Shown: in pieces, positions 8,307-15,061 of the stretch | Position numbering within the stretch: the first letter of the stretch is position 1 | Layout of the letters: each line of letters opens with the position of its first letter | Assembly: GCA_011391855.1 (NCBI GenBank) | Contig: JAABPT010000112.1 | Coordinates: 1-22,315 of the forward strand | Length of the DNA stretch: 22,315 nt | Source of the DNA: Burkholderiales bacterium | GTDB taxonomy: Bacteria > Pseudomonadota > Gammaproteobacteria > Burkholderiales > Burkholderiaceae_C | Direction: 5' to 3' | Program-made: the position numbers and the translations under genes | The notes under the pieces: generated by a model | What the model was told of the DNA's origin: nothing | Database searches by the model: none | The model's input: only the letters and a program-made list of their open reading frames with translations

Positions 8307-8334
8307 CACCTTTAACTGTCACGCGCTAAATACA
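8291..8334 (+). promoter_or_regulatory. bchC promoter with tandem PpsR/CrtJ-type operators
   Basis: The degenerate site CGTCACTTTTAGTTGACA (8291-8308) overlaps the last crtF codons. The exact TGT-N12-ACA site TGTCACGCGCTAAATACA (8317-8334) ends 4 bases before the bchC ATG. They are 8 bp apart, the spacing known for CrtJ at Rhodobacter bchC. A consensus -35 TTGACA is at 8303-8308. An AT-rich -10 candidate is CTAAAT (8326-8331) or TAAATA (8327-8332). The predicted transcription start falls at or next to the bchC ATG, so the mRNA may be leaderless. This gives bchCXYZ-puf a promoter of its own in addition to read-through from crtE. Confidence 0.75.
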
Positions 8335-8338
8335 CATC

Positions 8339-9283
8339 ATGAAAGCACAGGCCATCGTTTTCCAGAGCCCCTGCCACCTCTCGGTGCAGTCGCTGGACTT
8401 GCGCACCCTGACCGACGGTGACCTGGAGATCGCGGTCGAGTACAGCGGTATCAGCACCGGCACCGAGCGCCTGCTCTGGGACGGCAGCATGCCCCCCTTT
8501 CCTGGCATGGGCTATCCGCTGGTGCCCGGCTACGAAACGGTCGGCCGCGTGACCCGCACGCGGGGCCCCTGCCAGCTGCAGATCGGCGACCGGGTGTTCG
8601 TTCCCGGCTCCTACAGCTTCGAGGGCGTGCACAACCTGTTTGGTGGCGCCGGCTCGCGCCTGGTGGTGCCTGAAAGCCGGGTGGTGAAGGTGGAAAACGA
8701 CCACGCCAACGCGGTGCTGCTGGCCCTGGCCGCCACGGCGTACCACACCGTCACCTACGGCGGCACACGCGAACCCGACACCCCGCCCGACCTGATCGTG
8801 GGCCACGGCGTCATGGGCCGCCTGCTGGCGCGCCTGACGGTGGCCGCTGGCGCCCCGGCCCCGGTGGTGTGGGAAACGCAGGCACTGCGCCAGGCGGGCG
8901 CTGAAGGCTACGACGTGCTGCACCCGGACCACGACGACCGCAAGAACTACCGCGCGATCTACGACGTGAGCGGCGACGCACAGATCCTGCACAAGGTCAT
9001 TCCGCGCCTGGACAAGGGCGGCGAGGTGGTGCTCGCCGGCTTCTACCACCAGGACATCTCTTTTGCCTACGCGCCCGCCTTCATGCGCGAGGTCAGCATC
9101 CGGGTCGCCGCCGAATGGAAGCGCGCCGACCTGCTGGCGGTCACCGAGCTGGTCAACACCGGGCGCCTGTCGCTCGACGGCCTGATCACCCACACCCACA
9201 CGCCGGCGCAGGCGCGGGATGCCTACGAAGTCGCCTTTGGCGACCCCCACTGTCTGAAGATGGTCCTCGACTGGAGACACTGA
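8339..9283 (+). CDS. bchC: Bacteriochlorophyllide a dehydrogenase BchC
   Basis: This 314-residue member of the medium-chain dehydrogenase superfamily oxidises the C3 hydroxyethyl group of 3-desacetyl-3-hydroxyethyl (bacterio)chlorophyllide a to acetyl. Recognisable stretches are YSGISTGTERLLWDG, GYPLVPGYETVGRV and GDRVFVPGSYSFEGV in the catalytic domain. The nucleotide-binding half follows around PPDLIVGHGVMGRLLARL, where GHGVMG replaces a classic GxGxxG. Length is normal. The ATG has no Shine-Dalgarno sequence and lies just below the promoter. The stop overlaps the bchX start (TGATG). Position between crtF and bchX is the standard superoperon order. Confidence 0.95.
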   Translation: MKAQAIVFQSPCHLSVQSLDLRTLTDGDLEIAVEYSGISTGTERLLWDGSMPPFPGMGYPLVPGYETVGRVTRTRGPCQLQIGDRVFVPGSYSFEGVHNLFGGAGSRLVVPESRVVKVENDHANAVLLALAATAYHTVTYGGTREPDTPPDLIVGHGVMGRLLARLTVAAGAPAPVVWETQALRQAGAEGYDVLHPDHDDRKNYRAIYDVSGDAQILHKVIPRLDKGGEVVLAGFYHQDISFAYAPAFMREVSIRVAAEWKRADLLAVTELVNTGRLSLDGLITHTHTPAQARDAYEVAFGDPHCLKMVLDWRH

Positions 9284-10290
9284 TGAACGCACCCGAAATC
9301 AAGAGTCACCCGGTCCACTTCCAGGCCCAGTTGCGCCAGGAGGCCGCCATCGAACCCGATCCGGTGCCCAGCGGCGAGGTGAGGAAAGACACCCAGATCA
9401 TCGCCATCTACGGCAAGGGCGGCATCGGCAAGAGCTTCACGCTCGCCAACCTCAGCTACATGATGGCGCAACAGGGCAAGAAGGTCTTGCTGATCGGCTG
9501 CGACCCCAAGAGCGACACCACCAGCCTGCTGTTCGGCGGCCGTGCCTGCCCCACCATCATCGAGACCTCCTCGAAGAAGAAGCTGGCCGGTGAGGCGGTT
9601 GCCATCGGCGACGTCTGCTTCAAGCGCGACGGCGTCTACGCCATGGAACTCGGCGGCCCGGAAGTCGGGCGCGGCTGCGGTGGCCGCGGCATCATCCACG
9701 GCTTCGAGCTGCTGGAGAAACTCGGCTTCCACGAGTGGGGATTCGACTACGTGCTGCTGGACTTCCTGGGTGACGTGGTCTGCGGCGGCTTCGGGCTGCC
9801 GATCGCCCGCGACATGTGCCAGAAGGTCATCGTGGTGGCGTCGAACGACCTGCAGTCGCTCTACGTGGCCAACAACGTCTGCAGCGCGGTGGAGTACTTC
9901 CGCAAGCTCGGCGGCAACGTCGGTGTGGCCGGCATGGTGATCAACCGCGACGACGGCACCGGCGAGGCGATGAACTTCGCCGAAGCGGTCGGCATCCCGG
10001 TGCTCTCGGTCATTCCAGCCGACGACGACATCCGCCGCAAGAGCGCCAGCTACGAAATCATCGGCCGCCCCGAATCGGTCTGGGGCCCCATGTTCGCCCA
10101 GCTCGCCGAGAACGTGGGCAACTCCACCCCCATGCGCCCCAAGCCCATGACGCAGGACGAACTGCTCGGCCTGTTCTCCGCCTCGGCCGTCGGCCGCGAC
10201 GTGGTGCTGGAGCCCGCCACCCAGTTCGACATGTGCGGCAAGACCGACACCAGCAAGCCCACCCTGGAAGTTGTGTACGACGAGGTCTGA
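9283..10290 (+). CDS. bchX: Chlorophyllide a reductase iron protein BchX
   Basis: This 335-residue NifH-like ATPase is the reductase component of chlorophyllide a oxidoreductase (COR). It passes electrons to BchYZ for reduction of ring B, producing the bacteriochlorin macrocycle. The P-loop GKGGIGKS spans residues 44-51. The two cysteines that would hold the dimer-bridging [4Fe-4S] cluster are Cys132 (GRGCGGRG) and Cys167 (DVVCGGFG). An N-terminal extension of about 38 residues before the P-loop strand is typical of BchX compared with BchL. The start at 9283 is set by the TGATG overlap with bchC; an upstream in-frame GTG at 9115 lies inside bchC and is not credible. Confidence 0.97.
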   Translation: MNAPEIKSHPVHFQAQLRQEAAIEPDPVPSGEVRKDTQIIAIYGKGGIGKSFTLANLSYMMAQQGKKVLLIGCDPKSDTTSLLFGGRACPTIIETSSKKKLAGEAVAIGDVCFKRDGVYAMELGGPEVGRGCGGRGIIHGFELLEKLGFHEWGFDYVLLDFLGDVVCGGFGLPIARDMCQKVIVVASNDLQSLYVANNVCSAVEYFRKLGGNVGVAGMVINRDDGTGEAMNFAEAVGIPVLSVIPADDDIRRKSASYEIIGRPESVWGPMFAQLAENVGNSTPMRPKPMTQDELLGLFSASAVGRDVVLEPATQFDMCGKTDTSKPTLEVVYDEV

Positions 10291-10294
10291 CACC

Positions 10295-11848
10295 ATGACC
10301 GGTACCACCATCCCCATCATCCCCATCATCCCCGCGAAGGCCACCACCGCCATCGAAGGCGATGGCATGGGTTGCCACGCCGGCGGCGAGACGCTGCTGG
10401 CAGCAGCGAAGTCGGCCGGCAAGAGCGAGATCCTGGCGCAGTACGCCGCCGACTACCCCAAGCGCGAAAACGCCGGCCCGCACGACCAGCCCCAAAGCAT
10501 GTGCCCGGCCTTTGGTTCGTTGAGGGTGGGCCTGCGCATGCGCCGCACCGCCACCATCCTCAGCGGCTCGGCCTGCTGCGTCTACGGCCTGACCTTCACC
10601 AGCCACTTCTACGGCGCGCGCCGCAGCGTGGGTTACGTGCCCTTCAACAGCGAGTCGCTGGTGACCGGCAAGCTGTTCGAAGACATCAGCGAAGCGGTGC
10701 ACGCCCAGGCCGATCCCGAGAAGCTGGATGCCATCGTCATCATCAACCTGTGCGTGCCCACCGCCAGCGGTGTGCCACTGCAGATCCTGCCCAAGGCCAT
10801 CAACGGCGTGCGCATCATCGGCATCGACGTGCCCGGCTTCGGCGTGCCGACCCACGCCGAAGCCAAGGACGTGCTGACCGGCGCCATGCTGAAGTACGCA
10901 CGCAGCGAGATCATGGCCGGCCCGGTGCCCGCACCGCGTCAGGCGCGCAGCGACAAACCCACCATCACGCTGCTCGGCGAGATGTTCCCGGCCGACCCGA
11001 TGCTGATCGCGCAGATGATCGCGCCCATGGGTCTGGCGGTGGGCACCGTGGCCCCCACCCGCGAATGGCGCGAGCTGTACAGCGCCCTCGACAGCGTGGC
11101 CGTGGCCGCCATCCACCCGTTCTACACGGCGAGCATTCGCGAGTTCGAAGCCGCTGGCCGCGCAATCGTGGGCTCGGCCCCGGTGGGTGTGGACGGCACG
11201 CACGACTGGCTGGGCGCCATCGGCCAGGCCACCGGTGTGGCCCAAGCGCAGATCGACGTGGCGCGCAACGCCACGCTGGCCGCCATCCGCGGCGTGTTGT
11301 CGCAACAGAAGATCAACGGCCGCATCACGCTCAGCGGCTACGAAGGCTCCGAGCTGCTGGTGGGTCGCCTGCTGGTGGAGTGCGGTGCCGATTTGCGCTA
11401 CGTGGGCTCGGCCTGCCCGGCCACGCCGTGGAACGCCCACGACGCCGCCTGGCTCAAGTCCAAAGGCGTGCAGGTGCAGTTCCGCGCCTCGCTTGAAAAC
11501 GACCTGGACGCGATGCGCGAATACAAGCCGCAGCTGGCCATCGGCACCACACCGGTGGTGCAGGCGGCCAAGGAAGCCAGCATCCCGTCGCTCTACTACA
11601 CCAACCTGATTTCTGCCCGCCCGCTGATGGGTGTGGCCGGTGCGGGCTCGCTGATCCAGGTGATCAACGCCGCCATGGGCAACCAGCACCGCTTCGACCA
11701 GATGAAGGACTTCTTCGGCAGCGTGGGCAACGGCGACAAGGCCGGTGTGTGGGAAGAGGTTCCCAAGGCCTACCCCGACTTCCGCAAAGACAACCGCCGG
11801 ATGCTTGACAAGCTAGCCAAGAAGCGCAAGTCAGAGGAGATGGGCTGA
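10295..11848 (+). CDS. bchY: Chlorophyllide a reductase subunit BchY
   Basis: This 517-residue NifD-like subunit forms the catalytic COR heterotetramer with BchZ and holds most ligands of its [4Fe-4S] cluster. Cys70 (MCPAFGSLR), Cys95 (SACCVYG) and Cys153 (NLCVPTASG) have spacings of 25 and 58 residues. These equal the spacings of the reported Rhodobacter ligands as I recall them (62, 87, 145). The ATG at 10295 lies 4 bases after the bchX stop; GAGG within the end of bchX may serve as ribosome-binding site. The N-terminus contains a short repeated IPIIPIIPA segment encoded by a 9-bp tandem repeat, roughly accounting for the 8-residue shift in numbering. The stop overlaps the bchZ start. Confidence 0.96.
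   Translation: MTGTTIPIIPIIPAKATTAIEGDGMGCHAGGETLLAAAKSAGKSEILAQYAADYPKRENAGPHDQPQSMCPAFGSLRVGLRMRRTATILSGSACCVYGLTFTSHFYGARRSVGYVPFNSESLVTGKLFEDISEAVHAQADPEKLDAIVIINLCVPTASGVPLQILPKAINGVRIIGIDVPGFGVPTHAEAKDVLTGAMLKYARSEIMAGPVPAPRQARSDKPTITLLGEMFPADPMLIAQMIAPMGLAVGTVAPTREWRELYSALDSVAVAAIHPFYTASIREFEAAGRAIVGSAPVGVDGTHDWLGAIGQATGVAQAQIDVARNATLAAIRGVLSQQKINGRITLSGYEGSELLVGRLLVECGADLRYVGSACPATPWNAHDAAWLKSKGVQVQFRASLENDLDAMREYKPQLAIGTTPVVQAAKEASIPSLYYTNLISARPLMGVAGAGSLIQVINAAMGNQHRFDQMKDFFGSVGNGDKAGVWEEVPKAYPDFRKDNRRMLDKLAKKRKSEEMG
10310..10333 (+). repeat. 9-bp tandem repeat in the bchY N-terminus
   Basis: ATCCCCATC occurs at 10310-10318 and 10319-10327, with a partial copy ATCCCC at 10328-10333, encoding the IPI-type repeat near the BchY N-terminus. 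The unit is a multiple of three, so copy-number change would keep the frame. Confidence 0.7.
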
Positions 11849-13311
11849 TGTTGGTACTCGACCACGACCGTGCCGGCGGCTACTGGGGTGCCGTCTATGT
11901 GTTCACCGCCATCAAGGGCCTGCAGGTCATCATCGACGGCCCGGTGGGCTGCGAGAACCTGCCGGTGACCAGCGTGCTGCATTACACCGACGCGCTGCCG
12001 CCGCACGAACTGCCGATCGTCGTGACCGGTCTGGCCGAGGAACAGCTCGGCCGCGAAGGCACCGAAGGCGCGATGAAGCGCGCCCATGCGGTGCTCGACC
12101 CCGACCTGCCCAGCGTGGTGGTCACCGGTTCCATCGCCGAGATGATCGGCGGCGGCGTCACGCCCGAGGGCACCACGATCGCGCGTTTCCTGCCGCGCAC
12201 CATCGACGAAGACCAGTGGCAATGTGCCAACCGCGCGATGTACTGGCTGTGGACCGAACACGGCCTGCGCAAGGTGCCGCAGAGAATTCCGTTCGAGCAA
12301 AGGCCGGCTACCGAGAAGCCTCGCGTCAATATCATCGGCCCCTGCTACGGCACCTTCAACATGCCCAGCGACCTGGCCGAGATGCGGCGCCTGGTCGAAG
12401 GCATCGGCGCCGAGGTGAATATGGTGTTCCCACTCGGCAGCCACCTGGCCGACGTGGCGCAGCTGGTGCATGCCGACGCCAATGTCTGCATGTACCGCGA
12501 ATTCGGCCGCCTGCTGTGCGAAGCGCTGGAGCGGCCCTATCTGCAGGCGCCCATCGGCCTGCACAGCACCACGGCCTTCCTGCGCCAGCTGGGCGAATTG
12601 CTGCACCTGGACCCGGAACCGTTCATCGAACGCGAGAAGCACACCACGATCAAGCCGATCTGGGACCTGTGGCGCAGCGTCACGCAGGACTTCTTCGGCA
12701 CCGCCAGCTTCGCAGTGGTGGCGGGCGAAACCTACACCCGCGGCATCCGTCACTTTCTGGAAGACGAGCTCGGCCTGCCGTGCCACTTCGCCGTCTCGCG
12801 CGTGGCCGGCGCCAAGACCGACAACGAGGCCATCCGCCAACTGGTGCACCAGAAGGCGCCGCTGGTGCTGTTCGGCAGCGTCAACGAACGCATGTACCTG
12901 GCCGAGACGACTGCCGGCCACGGGCCGCGACCCGTGTTCGTGCCGGCCTCGTTTCCCGGCGCCATCATCCGCCGCCACACCGGCACGCCCTTCATGGGTT
13001 ATGCGGGCGCGACCTACCTGGTGCAGGAATTCTGCAACGCGCTGTTCGACGCCCTGTTCCACATCCTGCCGCTGGGCACCGAGCTCGACAAGGTCGCCGC
13101 CACGCCGGCACGCCGCGGCGATTCCAGGCCCTGGGACGACGCGGCGCAGGAAGCGCTCAGCCGCTATGTCGCCACGCAACCGGTGCTGGTGCAGATCTCG
13201 GCCGCGAAGCAGTTGCGCGACCGCGCCGAACGCGCAGCCCACGCCGCCGGTGCCGAGCGTGTGACGGTGTCGCTGGTGCAGCGGCTGCTCGGCAACAAGG
13301 AAACCGCATGA
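11848..13311 (+). CDS. bchZ: Chlorophyllide a reductase subunit BchZ
   Basis: This 487-residue NifK-like subunit is the partner of BchY in COR. Cys35 in DGPVGCENLPV sits at the residue number recalled for the single BchZ ligand of the shared [4Fe-4S] cluster. Other family stretches are VTSVLHYTDALPPHELPIV, VVTGSIAEMIGGGV and NIIGPCYGTFNMPSDLAEM. A C-terminal tail contains DRAERAAHAAGAERVTVSLV, a region shared with the BchB C-terminus. The ATG overlaps the bchY stop. At the 3' end the ATGA at 13308-13311 could start a small leader ORF running towards pufB. The gene length is normal and no frame disruption is seen. Confidence 0.96.
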   Translation: MLVLDHDRAGGYWGAVYVFTAIKGLQVIIDGPVGCENLPVTSVLHYTDALPPHELPIVVTGLAEEQLGREGTEGAMKRAHAVLDPDLPSVVVTGSIAEMIGGGVTPEGTTIARFLPRTIDEDQWQCANRAMYWLWTEHGLRKVPQRIPFEQRPATEKPRVNIIGPCYGTFNMPSDLAEMRRLVEGIGAEVNMVFPLGSHLADVAQLVHADANVCMYREFGRLLCEALERPYLQAPIGLHSTTAFLRQLGELLHLDPEPFIEREKHTTIKPIWDLWRSVTQDFFGTASFAVVAGETYTRGIRHFLEDELGLPCHFAVSRVAGAKTDNEAIRQLVHQKAPLVLFGSVNERMYLAETTAGHGPRPVFVPASFPGAIIRRHTGTPFMGYAGATYLVQEFCNALFDALFHILPLGTELDKVAATPARRGDSRPWDDAAQEALSRYVATQPVLVQISAAKQLRDRAERAAHAAGAERVTVSLVQRLLGNKETA

Positions 13312-13451
13312 CTGCGGCTTCTCGCTCTTCGACGACCGGCCACGCCGGTCGTTCCCGACATTCCGGCGTCTTGCCGGGGTGGCCCACGGTGCGCGGGTCT
13401 TGTGCGCATGTGGCCGCAAGGCCGATTCAGGAGGACTTTTCCTATGGCTGA
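13308..13451 (+). CDS. Possible 47-residue leader ORF between bchZ and pufB
   Basis: An ATG at 13308 overlaps the bchZ stop as ATGA and has AAGG upstream. Its frame stays open for 47 residues and stops at 13449-13451, overlapping the first 8 bases of pufB. The predicted peptide is Arg/Ser/Gly-rich, has no membrane segment and is not recognisable. The same position is held by pufQ in Rhodobacter, but PufQ has a membrane helix and about 70-80 residues, so this is not PufQ. The segment is also rich in hairpins, so it may be only a structured leader RNA. Translation is unproven. Confidence 0.25.
   Translation: MTAASRSSTTGHAGRSRHSGVLPGWPTVRGSCAHVAARPIQEDFSYG
13332..13377 (+). other. Stem-loops in the puf leader RNA
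   Basis: ACGACCGGC (13332-13340) pairs perfectly with GCCGGTCGT (13344-13352) across CAC. A second stem is CCGGC (13363-13367) with GCCGG (13373-13377). Further pairing (TGCGC with GCGCA) is possible just downstream. No T-tract follows. Such structures between bchZ and pufB could protect the processed 5' end of puf mRNA, as leader structures do in other purple bacteria. They may alternatively attenuate read-through. Confidence 0.5.
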
Positions 13452-13590
13452 AAGAAAGGGCTCGATCTCGGGCCTCACCGACGACGAGGCGCAGGAGTTC
13501 CACAAGTACTACATGCAGGGTTTCCTGGGCTTCACGGCAATTGCCGTGGTCGCACACATCCTCGTGTGGATCTGGCGTCCCTGGCTCTGA
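13444..13590 (+). CDS. pufB: Light-harvesting LH1 beta polypeptide PufB
   Basis: This 48-residue antenna polypeptide has the standard LH beta layout: a polar N-terminus with GLTDDEAQEFHKYYMQGF, one membrane helix (about residues 25-45), and the C-terminal WIWRPWL. His38, in VVAHILVW, is the axial ligand to the B870-type bacteriochlorophyll; His20 is the conserved N-terminal histidine. The start at 13444 has AGGAGG at 13429-13434. It forms the LH1 ring around the reaction centre with PufA. The gene is followed after 36 bp by a PufB-like ORF rather than directly by pufA, which is unusual. Confidence 0.96.
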   Translation: MAERKGSISGLTDDEAQEFHKYYMQGFLGFTAIAVVAHILVWIWRPWL

Positions 13591-13626
13591 ACACCTGAAC
13601 GTTTGACCCGACGAAGGGGGACCGAC

Positions 13627-13848
13627 ATGAACCAATCACTTGACACATTGCACAAGCCCGTGCTGGCCGACCAGCGCAGTTACTGGCTGATCTTCACGCT
13701 GGGCTTCGTGTTGTTCATGGCCATTGCCCTGACAGGGCAGTTGCTCGGTTGGCATTGGCGGACCTGGCTGCCGGGCGCAGAAGGTGTGAAGTCACTGAAT
13801 GGCGGCGTGAAGGCTGCGGTCTATACCTTCATGGCGCACCTAACCTAG
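13627..13848 (+). CDS. PufB-like one-helix protein lacking the chlorophyll-ligand histidine
   Basis: This 73-residue protein has one predicted membrane helix (about residues 19-41). Aligned to PufB from residue 1 with no gaps, residues 24-48 share 12 of 25 identities: Gly26, Phe27, Phe30, Ala32, Ile33, Ala34, Leu40, Trp42, Trp44, Arg45, Trp47 and Leu48. The position of the ligand His38 is Gln38 (codon CAG, 13738-13740), and the N-terminal EFH motif is absent. His43 lies in the interfacial WHWRTWL. A 25-residue tail (PGAEGVKSLNGG...) has no match in PufB. GAAGGGGG (13613-13620) is a good ribosome-binding site and the gene sits between pufB and pufA, so it is probably expressed at antenna level. 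It may be a non-pigmented or differently ligated RC-LH1 ring component. It does not look like PufX or PufQ. Function unknown. Confidence 0.8.
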   Translation: MNQSLDTLHKPVLADQRSYWLIFTLGFVLFMAIALTGQLLGWHWRTWLPGAEGVKSLNGGVKAAVYTFMAHLT

Positions 13849-13860
13849 GAGCTTGGAATC

Positions 13861-14082
13861 ATGTGGAGAATTTGGCGTCTTTTCGACCCGATGCGATCGA
13901 TGGTCGCACTCGCGGCTTTTCTGTTCGGCGTGGCAGTGATGATTCACCTCATCCTGCTCAGCACGGGCACCTTCAACTGGATGGACGGCCCGAATGCCCG
14001 GGCCAGGTTGGCCATGAAGACGGCAGCGGTGGAAGTTGCACCGATGCCCACCGCCGTGGCTTCGGTCGAGTTCAAGAAGTAG
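13861..14082 (+). CDS. pufA: Light-harvesting LH1 alpha polypeptide PufA
   Basis: This 73-residue LH1 alpha polypeptide begins MWRIWRLFDPMRSM, the classic alpha N-terminus. It has one membrane helix with the bacteriochlorophyll-ligating His29 in AVMIHLILLST, followed by FNW near the periplasmic face. The C-terminus is extended by an Ala/Pro/Val-rich tail ending VEFKK, about 20 residues beyond short alpha polypeptides. AGGAG at 13847-13851, which overlaps the stop of the preceding ORF, is its ribosome-binding site. It pairs with PufB in the LH1 ring. Confidence 0.96.
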   Translation: MWRIWRLFDPMRSMVALAAFLFGVAVMIHLILLSTGTFNWMDGPNARARLAMKTAAVEVAPMPTAVASVEFKK

Positions 14083-14142
14083 TCCGCTCGCGCGGAAAAA
14101 AGGCAGGGGTGGCCAGGCCTGAGAGGGCCGGTTGCTCCTGCC
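14083..14142 (+). other. Intercistronic hairpins between pufA and pufL
   Basis: TCCGC (14083-14087) pairs with GCGGA (14092-14096), followed by a run of A. A larger structure pairs GGCAGG (14102-14107) with CCTGCC (14137-14142), with an inner GGCC/GGCC pairing (14111-14114 with 14126-14129). In Rhodobacter, hairpins at this place slow 3' decay and leave an excess of pufBA over pufLM mRNA, matching the many LH1 subunits per reaction centre. The same role is inferred here. No further gene is seen in the 121-bp gap. Confidence 0.6.
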
Positions 14143-14203
14143 GCCAGAACAACTCGCCGAGGGGAGCCTGCACGAGGCAGTTCCGGCGGACGGAGGTACG
14201 AAT

Positions 14204-15043
14204 ATGGCCATGCTGAGTTTCGAGAAAAAGTATCGCGTCCGCGGGGGAACCCTCGTCGGCGGCGACTTGTTCGACTTCTGGGTCGGTCCGTTCTACGTCG
14301 GCTTTTTCGGCGTGACGACGATCTTTTTCTCGGCGCTGGGTACGGCGCTGATCCTGTGGGGAGCCTCGCAAGGCCCCACCTGGAACCTGTGGCAGATCAG
14401 CATTGCGCCGCCCGACTTGAGCTACGGCCTGGCCATGGCGCCGCTGCTCGAAGGCGGGCTGTGGCAGTTGATCACGGTGTGCGCCATCGGCGCGTTCGTC
14501 TCGTGGGCGCTGCGCGAGGCCGAGATCTGCCGCAAGCTGGGCATGGGCCTGCACGTGCCCTGGGCCTTCGGCATGGCGATCTTCGCCTACGTCACGTTGG
14601 TAGTGATCCGCCCGGTGCTCATGGGCGCCTGGGGCCACGGCTTTCCCTACGGCATCTTCAGCCACCTGGACTGGGTGTCCAACGTGGGCTACCAGTACCT
14701 GCACTTCCACTACAACCCGGCGCACATGATCGCCATCAGCTTCTTCTTCACGACGACGCTGGCGCTGTCGCTGCACGGCGGTCTGATCCTGTCGGCCAGC
14801 AACCCGAAGAAGGGCGAGGCCATGAAGACGGCCGACTACGAGGACACCTTCTTTCGCGACGCCATCGGCTATTCGATCGGCGCTTTGGGCATCCACCGGC
14901 TGGGCCTGTTCCTGGCGCTGGCGGCCGTGTTCTTCAGCGCCGTGTGCATCGTCATCAGCGGTCCGTTCTGGACCCGCGGCTGGCCCGAGTGGTGGGGCTG
15001 GTGGCTGAATCTTCCGATCTGGTCGCAATGGCCGCTGCAGTGA
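14204..15043 (+). CDS. pufL: Photosynthetic reaction centre L subunit PufL
   Basis: This 279-residue, five-helix protein of the type II reaction centre binds bacteriochlorophylls, bacteriopheophytin, quinone and the non-haem iron with PufM. The N-terminus MAMLSFEKKYRVRGGTLVGG is typical. Numbering with Met, His154 (SHLDW) is the accessory-pigment ligand. His169 and His174 in FHYNPAH are the special-pair hydrogen bonder and ligand. His191 (SLHGG) and His231 (GIHRLG) are iron ligands. These follow from an ungapped alignment to the Rhodobacter L subunit over this region. GGAGG at 14192-14196 supports the start. The subunit is complete with no missing ligand. Confidence 0.97.
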   Translation: MAMLSFEKKYRVRGGTLVGGDLFDFWVGPFYVGFFGVTTIFFSALGTALILWGASQGPTWNLWQISIAPPDLSYGLAMAPLLEGGLWQLITVCAIGAFVSWALREAEICRKLGMGLHVPWAFGMAIFAYVTLVVIRPVLMGAWGHGFPYGIFSHLDWVSNVGYQYLHFHYNPAHMIAISFFFTTTLALSLHGGLILSASNPKKGEAMKTADYEDTFFRDAIGYSIGALGIHRLGLFLALAAVFFSAVCIVISGPFWTRGWPEWWGWWLNLPIWSQWPLQ

Positions 15044-15061
15044 GCGGACAGGAGCAAAGAC

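Noticed and set aside
11770..13635. A 621-codon open frame on the minus strand opposite bchZ and pufB
   Set aside because: It spans several real genes and their gap with no domain signal and is a compositional artefact.
13627..13848. Naming the ORF between pufB and pufA as pufQ or pufX
   Set aside because: The position is wrong for both genes. The ungapped match to PufB, including WxWRxWL, is better than any resemblance I can recall to PufQ or PufX.
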